A stretch of 64,000 nt of DNA. Source: Rhodopseudomonas palustris (GTDB taxonomy: Bacteria > Pseudomonadota > Alphaproteobacteria > Rhizobiales > Xanthobacteraceae). Of this stretch, positions 34,573 through 43,805 are shown piece after piece. The notes beneath the pieces are model-generated. The model was not told where the DNA came from, made no database searches, and worked only from the letters and a program-made list of their open reading frames with translations. Every line of letters begins with the position of its first letter. Positions within the stretch are counted from its first letter, which is position 1. The stretch is taken from contig NZ_QKQS01000038.1 in NCBI RefSeq assembly GCF_003226555.1, forward strand, positions 186,001-250,000, given 5' to 3'. The position numbers and the translations under genes are program-made.

Positions 34573-36102
34573 TCAGCCGCGCAGCAGTGCCTTGATCCAG
34601 CGCGGACCGAACAGGACCAGGATCGCGGCGCCGTAGATTACGGCGCCGACCACAATGAGCAGCGCCAGCGCCGCCTCGCTGTGCAGCATCGGTAGTTGCG
34701 CGAGGTACGGCGCGGCGAAATGCGCCGTCAGCCACAGTGCCGCGCCGAGCACGACGCCGACCAGCAGGAACTTGATGATCGCCCACACCAGTTCGCGATC
34801 GAACGCGAAGTAGCCGGCGCGGACCGAGAAGAACATCACCAGCAACAGGTTGATCCAGGTGCCGGCCGCCGTGGCGAGCGCGAGGCCGACCTGCGCGAGC
34901 GGCGCCATCAGCAGGAATTTCAACACCACATTGGCGCCGATGCCGATCAGCGACGCCTTCACCGGGGTCGCGGTGTCTTTACGGGCGTAGAACGGCGCCA
35001 CCGCGCTGCGGATCATCACCGCCGGCACCAGCGCCACCGTATAGGCCGCCAGCGTCGCGCCGGCCGCCAGCGCGTCGGCACTGGAGAATGCGCCGCGCGC
35101 GAACAGCGCGCGCATGATCACGTCCGGCACGGTGAGGAACGCGGCGACGAACGGCACCGAGAACAACAACACGAACTCGAAGGCACGGCGCTGCGAAGCC
35201 TTGGCGCCGGCATCGTCACCGGCCGTGAGCTGCCGCGACATCTCCGGCAGCAGCACGGTGCCGATCGCGATCCCGATGACGCCGATCGGCAATTGGTACA
35301 GCCGGTCGGCATAGTACAGCGCCGACAGCGCGCCGACGGGCAGAAACGTCGCGATGATGGTATCGGCGAACATCGCGATCTGGGTGCCCATCGAGCCGAT
35401 CGTCGCCGGGCCCAGCGCGCGAAAAAATCCGCGAACGTCCTCGTCGAGCCTTGGCCTCGCGAACCGCGGCAGCCCGCCGTGCAGCGACAGGTCGCCCGCG
35501 AGCAGGAAATACTGCAGAAAGCCGGAGATCAGCACACCCCACGCCGCGGCGTGGCCGGCGGTCGGGAAGAATGCGGCGAGCGCTAGCGTCGCCATCATCG
35601 AGATGTTGAGGAAGATCGACGCCGCCGCGGCAGCCGCGAAGCGCTGCATCACGTTGAGGATGCCGCCATACAGCGTCACCAGCGTGATCAGCAAGAGATA
35701 CGGGAAGGTGATCCGGGTCAGTTCGATCGCCAGCGAGCGTTGTTCCGGCTCCTGGGCAAAGCCCGGCGCCAGAATGCTGATCACCTGCGGCATGAACACC
35801 AGCGCCACCGCGAGCAGCACGAGCTGCGAGACGAACAGCAGCGTAAAGATGCGATCGGCGAACAGCTTCGCCGACGCCTCGCCCTTCTCGCCGCCGACAT
35901 GCGCATAGGCCGGGACGAAGGCAGCGTTGAACGCACCCTCGGCGAAGATCGCCCGGAAATGGTTGGGCAGCCGCAACGCGACGAAGAACGCATCCGCCAC
36001 CGGACCGGCGCCGAGGATGGCCGCCAGCATGATGTCGCGGGCAAACCCAGTCAGGCGCGACAGCAAAGTGAAGCCGCCGACGGTGAAAATGCGCTTGAGC
36101 AT
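34573..36102 (-). CDS. murJ: Lipid II flippase MurJ (MviN family)
   Basis: 509 residues, about 14 membrane helices, MATE-like MOP superfamily. The N-terminus KRIFTVGGFTLLSRLTGFARDIMLAAILG with the conserved Arg in TLLSRLTGFARD is diagnostic. It flips undecaprenyl-linked peptidoglycan precursor across the inner membrane. It is the first gene after the 36.2-kb palindromic repeat and reads in the same direction as the amino-sugar gene pair upstream. It may instead serve other polyprenyl-linked substrates, but the N-terminal match favours MurJ. Confidence 0.9.
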   Translation of the reverse strand: MLKRIFTVGGFTLLSRLTGFARDIMLAAILGAGPVADAFFVALRLPNHFRAIFAEGAFNAAFVPAYAHVGGEKGEASAKLFADRIFTLLFVSQLVLLAVALVFMPQVISILAPGFAQEPEQRSLAIELTRITFPYLLLITLVTLYGGILNVMQRFAAAAAASIFLNISMMATLALAAFFPTAGHAAAWGVLISGFLQYFLLAGDLSLHGGLPRFARPRLDEDVRGFFRALGPATIGSMGTQIAMFADTIIATFLPVGALSALYYADRLYQLPIGVIGIAIGTVLLPEMSRQLTAGDDAGAKASQRRAFEFVLLFSVPFVAAFLTVPDVIMRALFARGAFSSADALAAGATLAAYTVALVPAVMIRSAVAPFYARKDTATPVKASLIGIGANVVLKFLLMAPLAQVGLALATAAGTWINLLLVMFFSVRAGYFAFDRELVWAIIKFLLVGVVLGAALWLTAHFAAPYLAQLPMLHSEAALALLIVVGAVIYGAAILVLFGPRWIKALLRG

Positions 36103-36171
36103 GGCCCGCTTCTACAGGAAGTGGCGAGACCGCAAAACAGGAATGGCTGGCTACAGTCCCCTCACAGGGGA

Positions 36172-36272
36172 GTCATTCCGGGGCGCGCCCGTCGGGGCGC
36201 GAACCCGGAATCCCGATGGGGTGAAGGCAGAGATTCCGGGTTCGCTCGCTATCGCGAGCGCCCCGGAATGAC
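36172..36272. repeat. Dispersed palindromic repeat element
   Basis: GTCATTCCGGGGCGC at the left and its complement GCGCCCCGGAATGAC at the right bound a 101-bp block with inner direct and inverted copies of ATTCCGGG and GCGAGC. This is the kind of intergenic palindrome spread through Bradyrhizobium and Rhodopseudomonas genomes; only one copy is in this window. It lies between murJ and the aminotransferase gene. Confidence 0.75.
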
Positions 36273-36280
36273 GGGGAGGC

Positions 36281-37432
36281 TCAGCGCCCCACCGCGCCGC
36301 GCACGGCCTGGATCACACGATCCTGCGTCGGCGCGTCGAGATAAGCGTGCATCGGCAGGGCGATGACGTCGCGCGACAGCCGCTCGCACACCGGCAGGCC
36401 GCCGTCGGCGACCGGAAAACCGCGATACGCGGTCTGCTGATGCATCGACTTTGGATAGTAGATCGCGGTCGGGATGCCTTGCGCCTTCAGCGCCGCGGCA
36501 AAACCGTCGCGATCGACACCGTGCGGCAGCCGGATGGTGTACTGCGCCCACACCGAGGTGCAGTCCTCGGCAAGCCGCGGCACCGTCACGACATCGGCGA
36601 GCGCTGCCGAATAGCGCTCGGCCACCACGTTGCGCGCGGCGATCTCGTCTTCGAAGATCGCCAGCTTCTGCAGCAGGATCGCCGCCTGGATGGTGTCGAG
36701 CCGGCCGGTGAGGCCGAGGCGGACGTTGTCGTATTTGTCGCTGCCCTGGCCGTGGACGCGCACGCTCTTGAGTGCCTCGGCAAACTCGGAATCGTCGGTG
36801 AAGATCGCGCCGCCGTCGCCGAAGCAGCCGAGGGGCTTGGCCGGGAAGAAGCTGGTGGCGGTGGCGAGGCCGAAGCTGCCGAGCTTTTGGCCACGGTGGC
36901 TGGCGCCGAAGCCCTGCGCCGCGTCGTCGAGCACGAACAGCCCTTCATCCGCCGCAACGGCGCCGACCGCGGTGTGATCGGCGGCCTGGCCGAACAGATC
37001 GACTGGAATGATCGCGCGCGGCTTGAGGCCGAGCTTCTTGGCGGTGCCGATGCCGCGCTTCAGCGAGGCGATGTCGATGTTGAACGTGACCTCGTCGACA
37101 TCGACAAACAGCGGCGTCGCACCGGTCAGCGCCACCGCCTCGCCAGTCGCGCAGAAGGTGAACGAGGGACACAGCACCGCGTCGCCGGGGCCGATGCCCT
37201 TGGCCATCAGCACCATCAACAGCGCATCGGTGCCGCTGGAGCAGGTCACGACGTGGCGGGCGCCGGCGAAAGCGGCGAGCTTGGCCTCCAGCTCGATCAC
37301 TTCCGGACCGTTGAGGAACTGGCAGTGGTTCAGCACCTTGCCGACCGCCTCGTCGATACCGGCCCCCAACCTGCGGCGCTGGGCGCCGACATCGATGAAG
37401 GGCACCGGGTCGTTGCGGAGATGCTGATTCAT
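36281..37432 (-). CDS. gnnB: DegT/DnrJ/EryC1 sugar aminotransferase (GnnB/WbpE-like)
   Basis: 383-residue PLP aminotransferase. The PLP lysine is in TSFFPAKPLGCFGDGG, and DDAAQGFGASHRG holds the PLP-stacking residues. The whole sequence resembles WbpE/WlbC, which aminates a 3-keto UDP-GlcNAc-derived sugar. It follows the Gfo/Idh oxidoreductase by 57 bp. The pair fits GnnA-GnnB, which makes UDP-GlcNAc3N for lipid A with 2,3-diamino-2,3-dideoxyglucose (known in R. palustris lipid A). No WbpD-like acetyltransferase is next to it. WlbC-type O-antigen synthesis is the alternative; the symbol is provisional. Confidence 0.75.
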   Translation of the reverse strand: MNQHLRNDPVPFIDVGAQRRRLGAGIDEAVGKVLNHCQFLNGPEVIELEAKLAAFAGARHVVTCSSGTDALLMVLMAKGIGPGDAVLCPSFTFCATGEAVALTGATPLFVDVDEVTFNIDIASLKRGIGTAKKLGLKPRAIIPVDLFGQAADHTAVGAVAADEGLFVLDDAAQGFGASHRGQKLGSFGLATATSFFPAKPLGCFGDGGAIFTDDSEFAEALKSVRVHGQGSDKYDNVRLGLTGRLDTIQAAILLQKLAIFEDEIAARNVVAERYSAALADVVTVPRLAEDCTSVWAQYTIRLPHGVDRDGFAAALKAQGIPTAIYYPKSMHQQTAYRGFPVADGGLPVCERLSRDVIALPMHAYLDAPTQDRVIQAVRGAVGR

Positions 37433-37489
37433 GGGGCCTTGCCGGGTTCGGATGACGGGAATACGCTGTAGATCGGTGGCGTTTTCGGT

Positions 37490-38485
37490 CTAGCCGGCTG
37501 CGCGGCGGGGCGCAGCGGCGGTCGCCGCGGGCCGTGCGGGCTGATCGAGACACTGAATCGCGATTTCGAGGCTGGCGACGCCCTCCTCGCCGGTCACGGC
37601 GGGAGTGCCGTTGCTGCTCACCGCATTGACGAAGGCGATCAGCTCGGCGCGCAGCGGCTCGTCGTGACCGACCGGCAGATGCCGCATCGAATAGCTGCCG
37701 TCGGCCTTGAAGCCGAAGCACTCGGTGACCTGACGGGTCAAGAGGTCGCCCATCACGTATTTGCCGCGGGTCGCGACCGTCACGGTGCGCGCCTTGAACG
37801 GGGTCAGCCAATTGGTGTTGATGTGGGCGAGCACGCCCGAAGCGGTGCGGAACTGCAGCAGCGCGATGTCCTCGCGCTCGGCGATCGCGCTCGAGAGCTG
37901 CGGCTGCACCTCGGTGATTTCCGAGTCGGTGAACCAGCGGATCAGGTCGATGTCGTGGACGGCGAGGTCGATCACCACGCCGACATTCGACATCCGCGGC
38001 GGGAACGGGCCGACCCGGGTGATGCCGATCGACAGGATGTCCTCGTCGCGAATCGCCTGCTTGATCGCCGCGACCGCCGGATTGAAGCGTTCGACATGGC
38101 CGACCATCAAGGTGACGCCGGCCTTTTTGGCGGCGGCGACGATCTCGCGGCCTTCGGCCACCGTCGAGGCGATCGGCTTTTCGACCAACACATGGATACC
38201 GCGACCGATGCAGGTCAGCGCCACGTCGTGATGCAGATGCGTGGGCGCCGCGATGGTCACCGCGTCGACCCCGGCCAGCAGCAATTCGTCGAGCGTTGCG
38301 AAGGTCTTACAGCCGATCAGCTCGACCGCGCGGTCGCGGTGCTCGGGCAGCGGATCGACGATCCCGACCAGCGAAACGCCCGGTAGCCCAGCAAGCACAC
38401 GCCCATGGTTCGTGCCCATCACCCCAGCGCCAATCACGCCGATTCGGAGCGAGGGAGTTTTGGACGGTTCTGTGCTGGACGTCAT
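37490..38485 (-). CDS. gnnA: Gfo/Idh/MocA sugar-nucleotide oxidoreductase (GnnA/WlbA-like)
   Basis: About 331 residues: Rossmann GVIGAGVMGTNHGRVLAGLPG at the N-terminus, the EKPIAST motif of the family (about residue 100) and GVVIDLAVHDIDLIRWF with the catalytic His/Asp region. It oxidises the 3-OH of a UDP-GlcNAc-type sugar with NAD. I chose the ATG at 38485 (MTSSTEP). Directly followed by the WbpE/GnnB-like aminotransferase, it forms a two-step 3-amino-sugar module. Whether the substrate is UDP-GlcNAc (GnnA) or UDP-GlcNAcA (WlbA/WbpB) cannot be read from the sequence; the symbol is provisional. Confidence 0.75.
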   Translation of the reverse strand: MTSSTEPSKTPSLRIGVIGAGVMGTNHGRVLAGLPGVSLVGIVDPLPEHRDRAVELIGCKTFATLDELLLAGVDAVTIAAPTHLHHDVALTCIGRGIHVLVEKPIASTVAEGREIVAAAKKAGVTLMVGHVERFNPAVAAIKQAIRDEDILSIGITRVGPFPPRMSNVGVVIDLAVHDIDLIRWFTDSEITEVQPQLSSAIAEREDIALLQFRTASGVLAHINTNWLTPFKARTVTVATRGKYVMGDLLTRQVTECFGFKADGSYSMRHLPVGHDEPLRAELIAFVNAVSSNGTPAVTGEEGVASLEIAIQCLDQPARPAATAAAPRRAAG

Positions 38486-38626
38486 GGCATCGCGCCTTGG
38501 GAAATTGAAGGTGCGGCTTCCTACCATGCGGCCACAGATGTGGCGAACGTTCGGGAAACTTTCCCAAACACGTTTTGATTCAATTGATTACACCAAACAA
38601 CCAAGACGCGAATTAGACGCAGGAAG

Positions 38627-39616
38627 CTATGCGCCGTGGTAGCTGCGAAACCAGGTGGCGAAGGCGCGGATTCCGTCCGCGATCGGAGTCGAGGGCCGAA
38701 AGCCGACGTCTCGCATCAGCCCGTCCACATCCGCAAAGGTCGCCGGCACATCCCCTGGCTGCATCGGCAGCATCTCCTTGATGGCCGGGCGCCCCAGTTC
38801 GGTCTCGAGCAGCGCCACCACGTGCATCAGCTGTTCCGGACTGTGATTGCCGACATTGTAGATTTGGGCAGGCGCCCCCGCCGCCCGAGCGTGGCCAGGC
38901 GGAACCAGATCGATCAGCCGCGACACCACCTGCGTGACATCGTCGATATAGGTGAAATCCCGCTGCATCTGGCCATGATTGAACAGCTTGATCGGACGGC
39001 CCTCGGTGATCGCCCTGGCGAACAAATACAGCGCCATGTCAGGTCGGTACCACGGGCCATAGATGGTGAAGAAGCGCAGGCCGGTGGTCGGTAGCCGGTA
39101 CAGATGGCTGTAGCAGTGCGCCATCAGCTCGTTGGCCTTCTTGGTCGCCGCATACAGGCTGATCGGGTGGTCTGTCGGATCGTCCACCGCGAACGGCAGC
39201 TTGGTGTTGGCGCCATAGACCGACGACGACGACGCATAGATCAAATGCTCGCAACCATTGTGCCGGCACCCTTCCAGCACGTTGAGGAAGCCCTCGAGAT
39301 TGCTGTCGACATAATCGTGCGGATGGCTGAGCGAATGCCGGACCCCAGCCTGGGCAGCGAGGTGGATCACGACCGGAAAGCGGTGTTTTGCGAACAGGTC
39401 CGCAATCGCCGTCCGGTCGGACAGATCGGCACGAACAAAGCTGAAACCTGGATACGGTGCCAGCAGATCGAGCCGGGCCTGCTTCAGGGCCGGATCATAA
39501 TAGTGGTTGAGGCTATCGAGGCCGACGACCGTGCGTCCCGCGTCCAGCAGCGCCCGGGCGACATGATAGCCGATGAAGCCTGCTGCGCCCGTGACCATGA
39601 CCGCTGTGTCTGCCAT
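38627..39616 (-). CDS. NAD-dependent sugar epimerase, probable UDP-glucuronate 4-epimerase (LpsL type)
   Basis: About 329 residues, extended SDR: TGAAGFIGYHVARALLDAG, then GLDSLNHYYDPALKQARL, which is typical of UDP-glucuronate epimerases, and the catalytic Ser-Tyr-Lys (SSSSVYG, YAATK). It would convert UDP-GlcA to UDP-GalA for LPS or capsule. I chose the ATG at 39616 (MADTAV), with a G-rich Shine-Dalgarno-like stretch upstream. It is divergent from the YbhN-like protein and probably precedes the Gfo/Idh gene in transcription, separated by 141 bp. Confidence 0.82.
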   Translation of the reverse strand: MADTAVMVTGAAGFIGYHVARALLDAGRTVVGLDSLNHYYDPALKQARLDLLAPYPGFSFVRADLSDRTAIADLFAKHRFPVVIHLAAQAGVRHSLSHPHDYVDSNLEGFLNVLEGCRHNGCEHLIYASSSSVYGANTKLPFAVDDPTDHPISLYAATKKANELMAHCYSHLYRLPTTGLRFFTIYGPWYRPDMALYLFARAITEGRPIKLFNHGQMQRDFTYIDDVTQVVSRLIDLVPPGHARAAGAPAQIYNVGNHSPEQLMHVVALLETELGRPAIKEMLPMQPGDVPATFADVDGLMRDVGFRPSTPIADGIRAFATWFRSYHGA

Positions 39617-39799
39617 CTGTTCCCACCCCTCGCGATCCGATGCGCGCCTGTTTAGCCAGCCGGCTACCCCAGCAGCAAGGGGAGCCAAGACGCTATTGCC
39701 AGATTAGGCGCAAGTCCCTACCAAGGCGGCGGCTTTCGCGGCGGCCGGGCCGTATCGCTCGTTCTTGACGATCTGTTGACCTCTGTTTTGCGATCCCCC

Positions 39800-40759
39800 A
39801 TGCGCCGGATTCTGTTCTCAGCGGCCAAGATTCTGGTTTCGGCGGCGCTGCTGTACTTCGCGTTGCGCAAGGCCGACTTTGCCGCCCTCGCTGCGCGGAT
39901 CGACGCGACGAGCTTGGGCTGGCTGGCGCTCGCTGTCGGATCGACGATCTTCCAACTGTACGTCAACGCCGTGCGCTGGCGGGCGATCGGTGAATGTTGC
40001 GAGGCGCCGCTGACGACGGCGCGATCGATGCGGTACACGATGATCGGCGCGTTTTTCAATCAGACATTGCCGTCTGCGATCGGCGGCGACGCGGTTCGCG
40101 TCTGGCTGCTGGCCCGGGCCGGCGCTGGCTGGCGTGCCGCGACCTATTCGGTGTTCGTCGATCGCGCGATGGGTCTGATTGCGTTGTCGGCGATGATCTT
40201 CGTAACGCTACCGTGGACGCTCCGCTTGATCGACGACGCGGACGGACGGCTCGGCCTGATGCTGCTGGATTTCGCTGCACTTGGTGCCGGTATCGTATTC
40301 CTAGCTTTGCCTTTCTTGCGGTTTGGCCTGCTGGATCGGATTTGGGCAACCCGTCACATGCGCGCCTGCTCCGAGGTCGCCGTGAAGGTGCTCTCGGACC
40401 CGAAAAGTGCCCTGATTCTGATCATCACCTCCCTGGTCATCACGATCCTCGCGGTGGTGATTGCATGGTGCGTGGCACGAGCCATCGAAGCGCCGACCAG
40501 TTTCGTGCAGCTGCTCGAACTCGTGCCCCCGATCATGCTGATCACGATGATCCCGATTTCGATCGCCGGCTGGGGCGTTCGCGAAGCCAGCATGGGATTG
40601 GCGTTCGGTTACGCCGGTCTCAACCCCGGTGACGGTGTCGCTGTGTCGCTGCTGTTCGGCGCTGTTTATTTCGTCGTCGGCGGTATCGGCGGACTGATCT
40701 GGATTCTAAGCGCCGAGAAGGCCGCGAAAGGCGACGCCCCCATCGAGGTTCCGGAGTAG
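39800..40759 (+). CDS. YbhN/AglD-like integral membrane protein (LPG synthase TM family, UPF0104)
   Basis: About 319 residues with 8 or so membrane helices and the family signatures GAFFNQTLPSAIGGDAVR and WGVREASMGLAFG. Members are MprF-like without the aminoacyltransferase part, proposed to move lipids or polyprenyl-linked sugars across the membrane. I used the ATG at 39800 (MRRILFSAAK); a TTG at 39776 or 39788 is possible and no strong ribosome-binding site decides. It is followed 53 bp later by the WecA/WbpL-like transferase, so a polyprenyl-sugar role is plausible. Confidence 0.8.
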   Translation: MRRILFSAAKILVSAALLYFALRKADFAALAARIDATSLGWLALAVGSTIFQLYVNAVRWRAIGECCEAPLTTARSMRYTMIGAFFNQTLPSAIGGDAVRVWLLARAGAGWRAATYSVFVDRAMGLIALSAMIFVTLPWTLRLIDDADGRLGLMLLDFAALGAGIVFLALPFLRFGLLDRIWATRHMRACSEVAVKVLSDPKSALILIITSLVITILAVVIAWCVARAIEAPTSFVQLLELVPPIMLITMIPISIAGWGVREASMGLAFGYAGLNPGDGVAVSLLFGAVYFVVGGIGGLIWILSAEKAAKGDAPIEVPE

Positions 40760-40812
40760 CTCGATGCGACTTGCAGAGGGCAGCGCGTGTCTTCTAGCTT
40801 TGGGTTGAGCGA

Positions 40813-41823
40813 ATGACCGGATCTGGTGTGGTCTTGTTGCTCGCCATCTCGTCCGCAGCGGTCGGATGCGCTCTGCTCACCTGGACGCTGATGCCACTCC
40901 TGGCGCGCTATGCGCTGGCTCGCCCAAACGCACGGTCGTCCCACAAGACACCCACGCCGCAGGGCGCTGGAATTGCCGTCATCGCCGCGACATTGGCTGT
41001 GACCGCAATCGCTTTTGCTTCGTCCGCCCCTGCCCTGCTGGAACTGCTGCCATTGTTCGCCGCAGCGATCGCGATCGGCATCGTCGGCGCGGTCGATGAC
41101 ATCCGGCCGATCTCGGTGCTGCCGCGCTTTGCCCTGCAGGCGCTCTGTGTCGGCGTCGTGGTGGTCTGCCTGCCCGCCGACCAGCAGATCGTCCCGGCTC
41201 TGCCGCTGTGGCTCGAACGCACCGCCCTGGGGATCGCCGGCCTGTGGTTCGTCAACCTCGTCAACTTCATGGACGGGCTCGACTGGATGACAGTTGCCGA
41301 AGGCGTGCCGGTGACGCTGACCCTTGCTGTGTTCGGCCTGTTCGGCGCGGTATCGCCATCGCCGATGCTGCTGGCAGCAGCGCTCGGCGGAGCCCTGATT
41401 GGCTTCGCGCCGTTCAACCGGCCCGGCTCGGCCAAGGTGTTTCTCGGCGATGTCGGCAGTCTGCCGATCGGGCTTCTGCTCGGCTGGTGCCTGCTGCAGC
41501 TTGCGCTGCAAGGCCATGTTGCCGCAGCTTTTTTGCTTCCGTTGTATTATCTCGCCGACAGCACCCTGACACTACTCCGGCGAATGCTGCAGCGTGAGCG
41601 GTTCTGGCTCGCGCATCGATCGCACTTCTATCAGCGAGCCACCGACAACGGGTTTTCGGTGCGCGAAGTCGTGAGATTGGTCTGCTTGACAAACTTGGCT
41701 CTGGCGGTGCTGGCGGGAGCGTCGATTGCGCTCGAATCCATTGCCGCCGATGGCGTGCTGATCGCAATGGGCGGCGCTCTCGTCGCTGCACTTCTGATGC
41801 GGTTCGCACACCGCAAGGCGTGA
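40813..41823 (+). CDS. Polyprenyl-phosphate glycosyl-1-phosphate transferase (WecA/WbpL family)
   Basis: 336 residues, about 10 membrane helices. It shows the family motifs RSSHKTPTPQGAGIAV, GAVDDIRPIS (DDxx magnesium site), VNFMDGLDWM and VFLGDVGSLPIG. It starts O-antigen synthesis by putting a sugar-1-phosphate on undecaprenyl phosphate. The length and adjacency to a WbpM/CapD-type dehydratase resemble WbpL and Rhizobium WreU, which use 6-deoxy-HexNAc donors. It is convergent with that dehydratase, 16 bp apart. Confidence 0.87.
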   Translation: MTGSGVVLLLAISSAAVGCALLTWTLMPLLARYALARPNARSSHKTPTPQGAGIAVIAATLAVTAIAFASSAPALLELLPLFAAAIAIGIVGAVDDIRPISVLPRFALQALCVGVVVVCLPADQQIVPALPLWLERTALGIAGLWFVNLVNFMDGLDWMTVAEGVPVTLTLAVFGLFGAVSPSPMLLAAALGGALIGFAPFNRPGSAKVFLGDVGSLPIGLLLGWCLLQLALQGHVAAAFLLPLYYLADSTLTLLRRMLQRERFWLAHRSHFYQRATDNGFSVREVVRLVCLTNLALAVLAGASIALESIAADGVLIAMGGALVAALLMRFAHRKA

Positions 41824-41839
41824 CGTTCCATGGCATCCG

Positions 41840-43765
41840 CTACGGCGCAGGCGCAGTCGGCTCGATCCGGAATTCAGGGACCGCACCCTTCAAGATCGCG
41901 ACGACCTCATCGTGACGCCCTGCCACAATTGCAGTCTCGAGCGCTGCGAGTCCCTGGCGGAGCGTCGGCAACGGAAGTTCATTCGGACACGCGGCCATGA
42001 TTCCCGGGACACCAATCTCGGTGGTCGGTTCGTGCTCCGCGAACAGAATCTCGTGCAGCCGTTCGCCGGGCCGGACGCCGGTGAACACGATCTCGATGTC
42101 GTAGCCGGGCTGCAGACCGGACAGCCGGATCATGCGCTCGGCCAATTCGACGATCTTCACCGGCTGTCCCATACTCAGCACAAACACCGACGCATCGGCA
42201 CGCTGCGAATTAAGGGCGTAGGTCGCCGCGGTGATGACCAAGTCGCACGCTTCGCGAATGGTCATAAAATAGCGCACCATGTCCGGGTGCGTCACCGTCA
42301 CCGGACCACCGGCTTCGATCTGCGCCTTGAACTTCGGCACCACCGAACCGTTCGACGCAAGCACGTTGCCGAACCGCACCGAGATCAGCCGCATCGACGC
42401 GTTGCGCTCGATGCTGCCGGCGAGCTCGCGGTCAAGCGCCTGACAGTACAGCTCGGCGAAGCGCTTGGTGAGGCCCAGCATCGACACCGGCTCGATCGCC
42501 TTGTCGGTCGAAATCATCACCATCGCTTCGGCACCGGCCGCCCGCGCCGCGTCGGCGACGTTGACCGAACCGAAGATGTTAGTCTTGACGCCCTCGCCCC
42601 AATCCCGCTCGAGGATCGGCACATGCTTCAGCGCGGCAGCGTGGAAGACGAGGTCGGGCTTGAACGCACCGAGGAGGTCGAAGACTCGCTCACGGTCGCG
42701 AATGTCGGCAATGCGGCCTTCAATCTTGGTCTTGCTGATCTTCGCCGAAAGCTTTTCCATCGCCGCGTACAACGCCGGCTCCGAATTCTCGATTACCAGC
42801 AGCCTGCCGGCGCCGAAGGTGGTGACGCGATCGCACATTTCTAAGCCGATCGATCCACCGCCACCGGTGACGACGATTGATTTACCCTTCAGCAGGCTCT
42901 CAAGCCTGTCGTAATTGATTTTGACGCTGGGGCGCAGCAACAGATCTTCGACGGCGACCGGGGCCAGTCGGGGCGTATCGCGGCTTTCCTCCAGCGACGG
43001 CAACCGGCTGACCGTCAGCCCAAGCTTGCGTGCCCGCATTAGCACCGATTCCGGCTGAGCCTCCGCTTCGAAGGCGGAAGGCATCATCACCGCGCGCTCG
43101 ATCGGCTTGTTGCGATGTGCAAAGTCGGCGATCACATTGTGCAGGTCGTCGATGCCGCCGAGCACCGGAAGACCGCGGATGGTCTGGCCGCGATCCGAGA
43201 ACGCGGGAGACAAGATGCCGACCGGCCACAGCCGCTGCACCGCACCGCTTTCGACGGCTCGCAAGAACACCTCGGCATCGGCGGCTCGGCCGATCAGCAA
43301 CGTCGGCGCTGCATCCATCCGGCGCGCCTTGTTGCGCGTGCGCGTATAGCGAAAGTAACGGTATGCGAGGCGCGAGCCGGCAAGGAAGAATACCTCGAGA
43401 AACCAGTACAAGACGATCGTGGTCTTCCCGAGAAAGAACGTCCCGTACATGTTGGGAGCGAGGAAAATGTAGTCCAGCACCAGCAGCGCGATCGTCAGAA
43501 CGCTCGCGGCCCGCAGAATGTTGAGCAGGTCCGGGATCGAGATGAACCGCCACTTGGTCGTCGTCAGCTGAAACAGATAACAGACGAAAAAACTGAAGAT
43601 CACGAAGTACGGCAGGATCTTCAGGAGCAGCGGCAGGCGGTCCAGCAGGTTTTCGCCGTCGAACCGCAGATAGAAGCTGAGCAACACCGCAGCCGCGGTC
43701 GCGAGCAGATCGTGCAGCGCAATCAGCCAATTGCGATAGGTGAACGACCGAATCGACGTCATCAT
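41840..43765 (-). CDS. Membrane-bound nucleoside-diphosphate-sugar 4,6-dehydratase (WbpM/CapD/FlaA1-like)
   Basis: About 641 residues. Four N-terminal membrane helices (about 15-135), a degenerate Rossmann-like domain, then the catalytic SDR with VTGGGGSIGLEM, ISTDKAIEPVSMLGLTKR (Met replaces the usual Tyr, as in long WbpM-type enzymes) and RFGNVLASNGSVVP. It dehydrates UDP-GlcNAc at C4/C6, giving precursors of QuiNAc, FucNAc or bacillosamine. I chose the first of two adjacent ATGs (43765). It is transcribed away from the hldE gene end, with 40 bp between. Confidence 0.87.
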   Translation of the reverse strand: MMTSIRSFTYRNWLIALHDLLATAAAVLLSFYLRFDGENLLDRLPLLLKILPYFVIFSFFVCYLFQLTTTKWRFISIPDLLNILRAASVLTIALLVLDYIFLAPNMYGTFFLGKTTIVLYWFLEVFFLAGSRLAYRYFRYTRTRNKARRMDAAPTLLIGRAADAEVFLRAVESGAVQRLWPVGILSPAFSDRGQTIRGLPVLGGIDDLHNVIADFAHRNKPIERAVMMPSAFEAEAQPESVLMRARKLGLTVSRLPSLEESRDTPRLAPVAVEDLLLRPSVKINYDRLESLLKGKSIVVTGGGGSIGLEMCDRVTTFGAGRLLVIENSEPALYAAMEKLSAKISKTKIEGRIADIRDRERVFDLLGAFKPDLVFHAAALKHVPILERDWGEGVKTNIFGSVNVADAARAAGAEAMVMISTDKAIEPVSMLGLTKRFAELYCQALDRELAGSIERNASMRLISVRFGNVLASNGSVVPKFKAQIEAGGPVTVTHPDMVRYFMTIREACDLVITAATYALNSQRADASVFVLSMGQPVKIVELAERMIRLSGLQPGYDIEIVFTGVRPGERLHEILFAEHEPTTEIGVPGIMAACPNELPLPTLRQGLAALETAIVAGRHDEVVAILKGAVPEFRIEPTAPAP

Positions 43766-43805
43766 TGCGCGTCTTTCTCGCGATGATCCGGGACGGCCGC
43801 CATGG

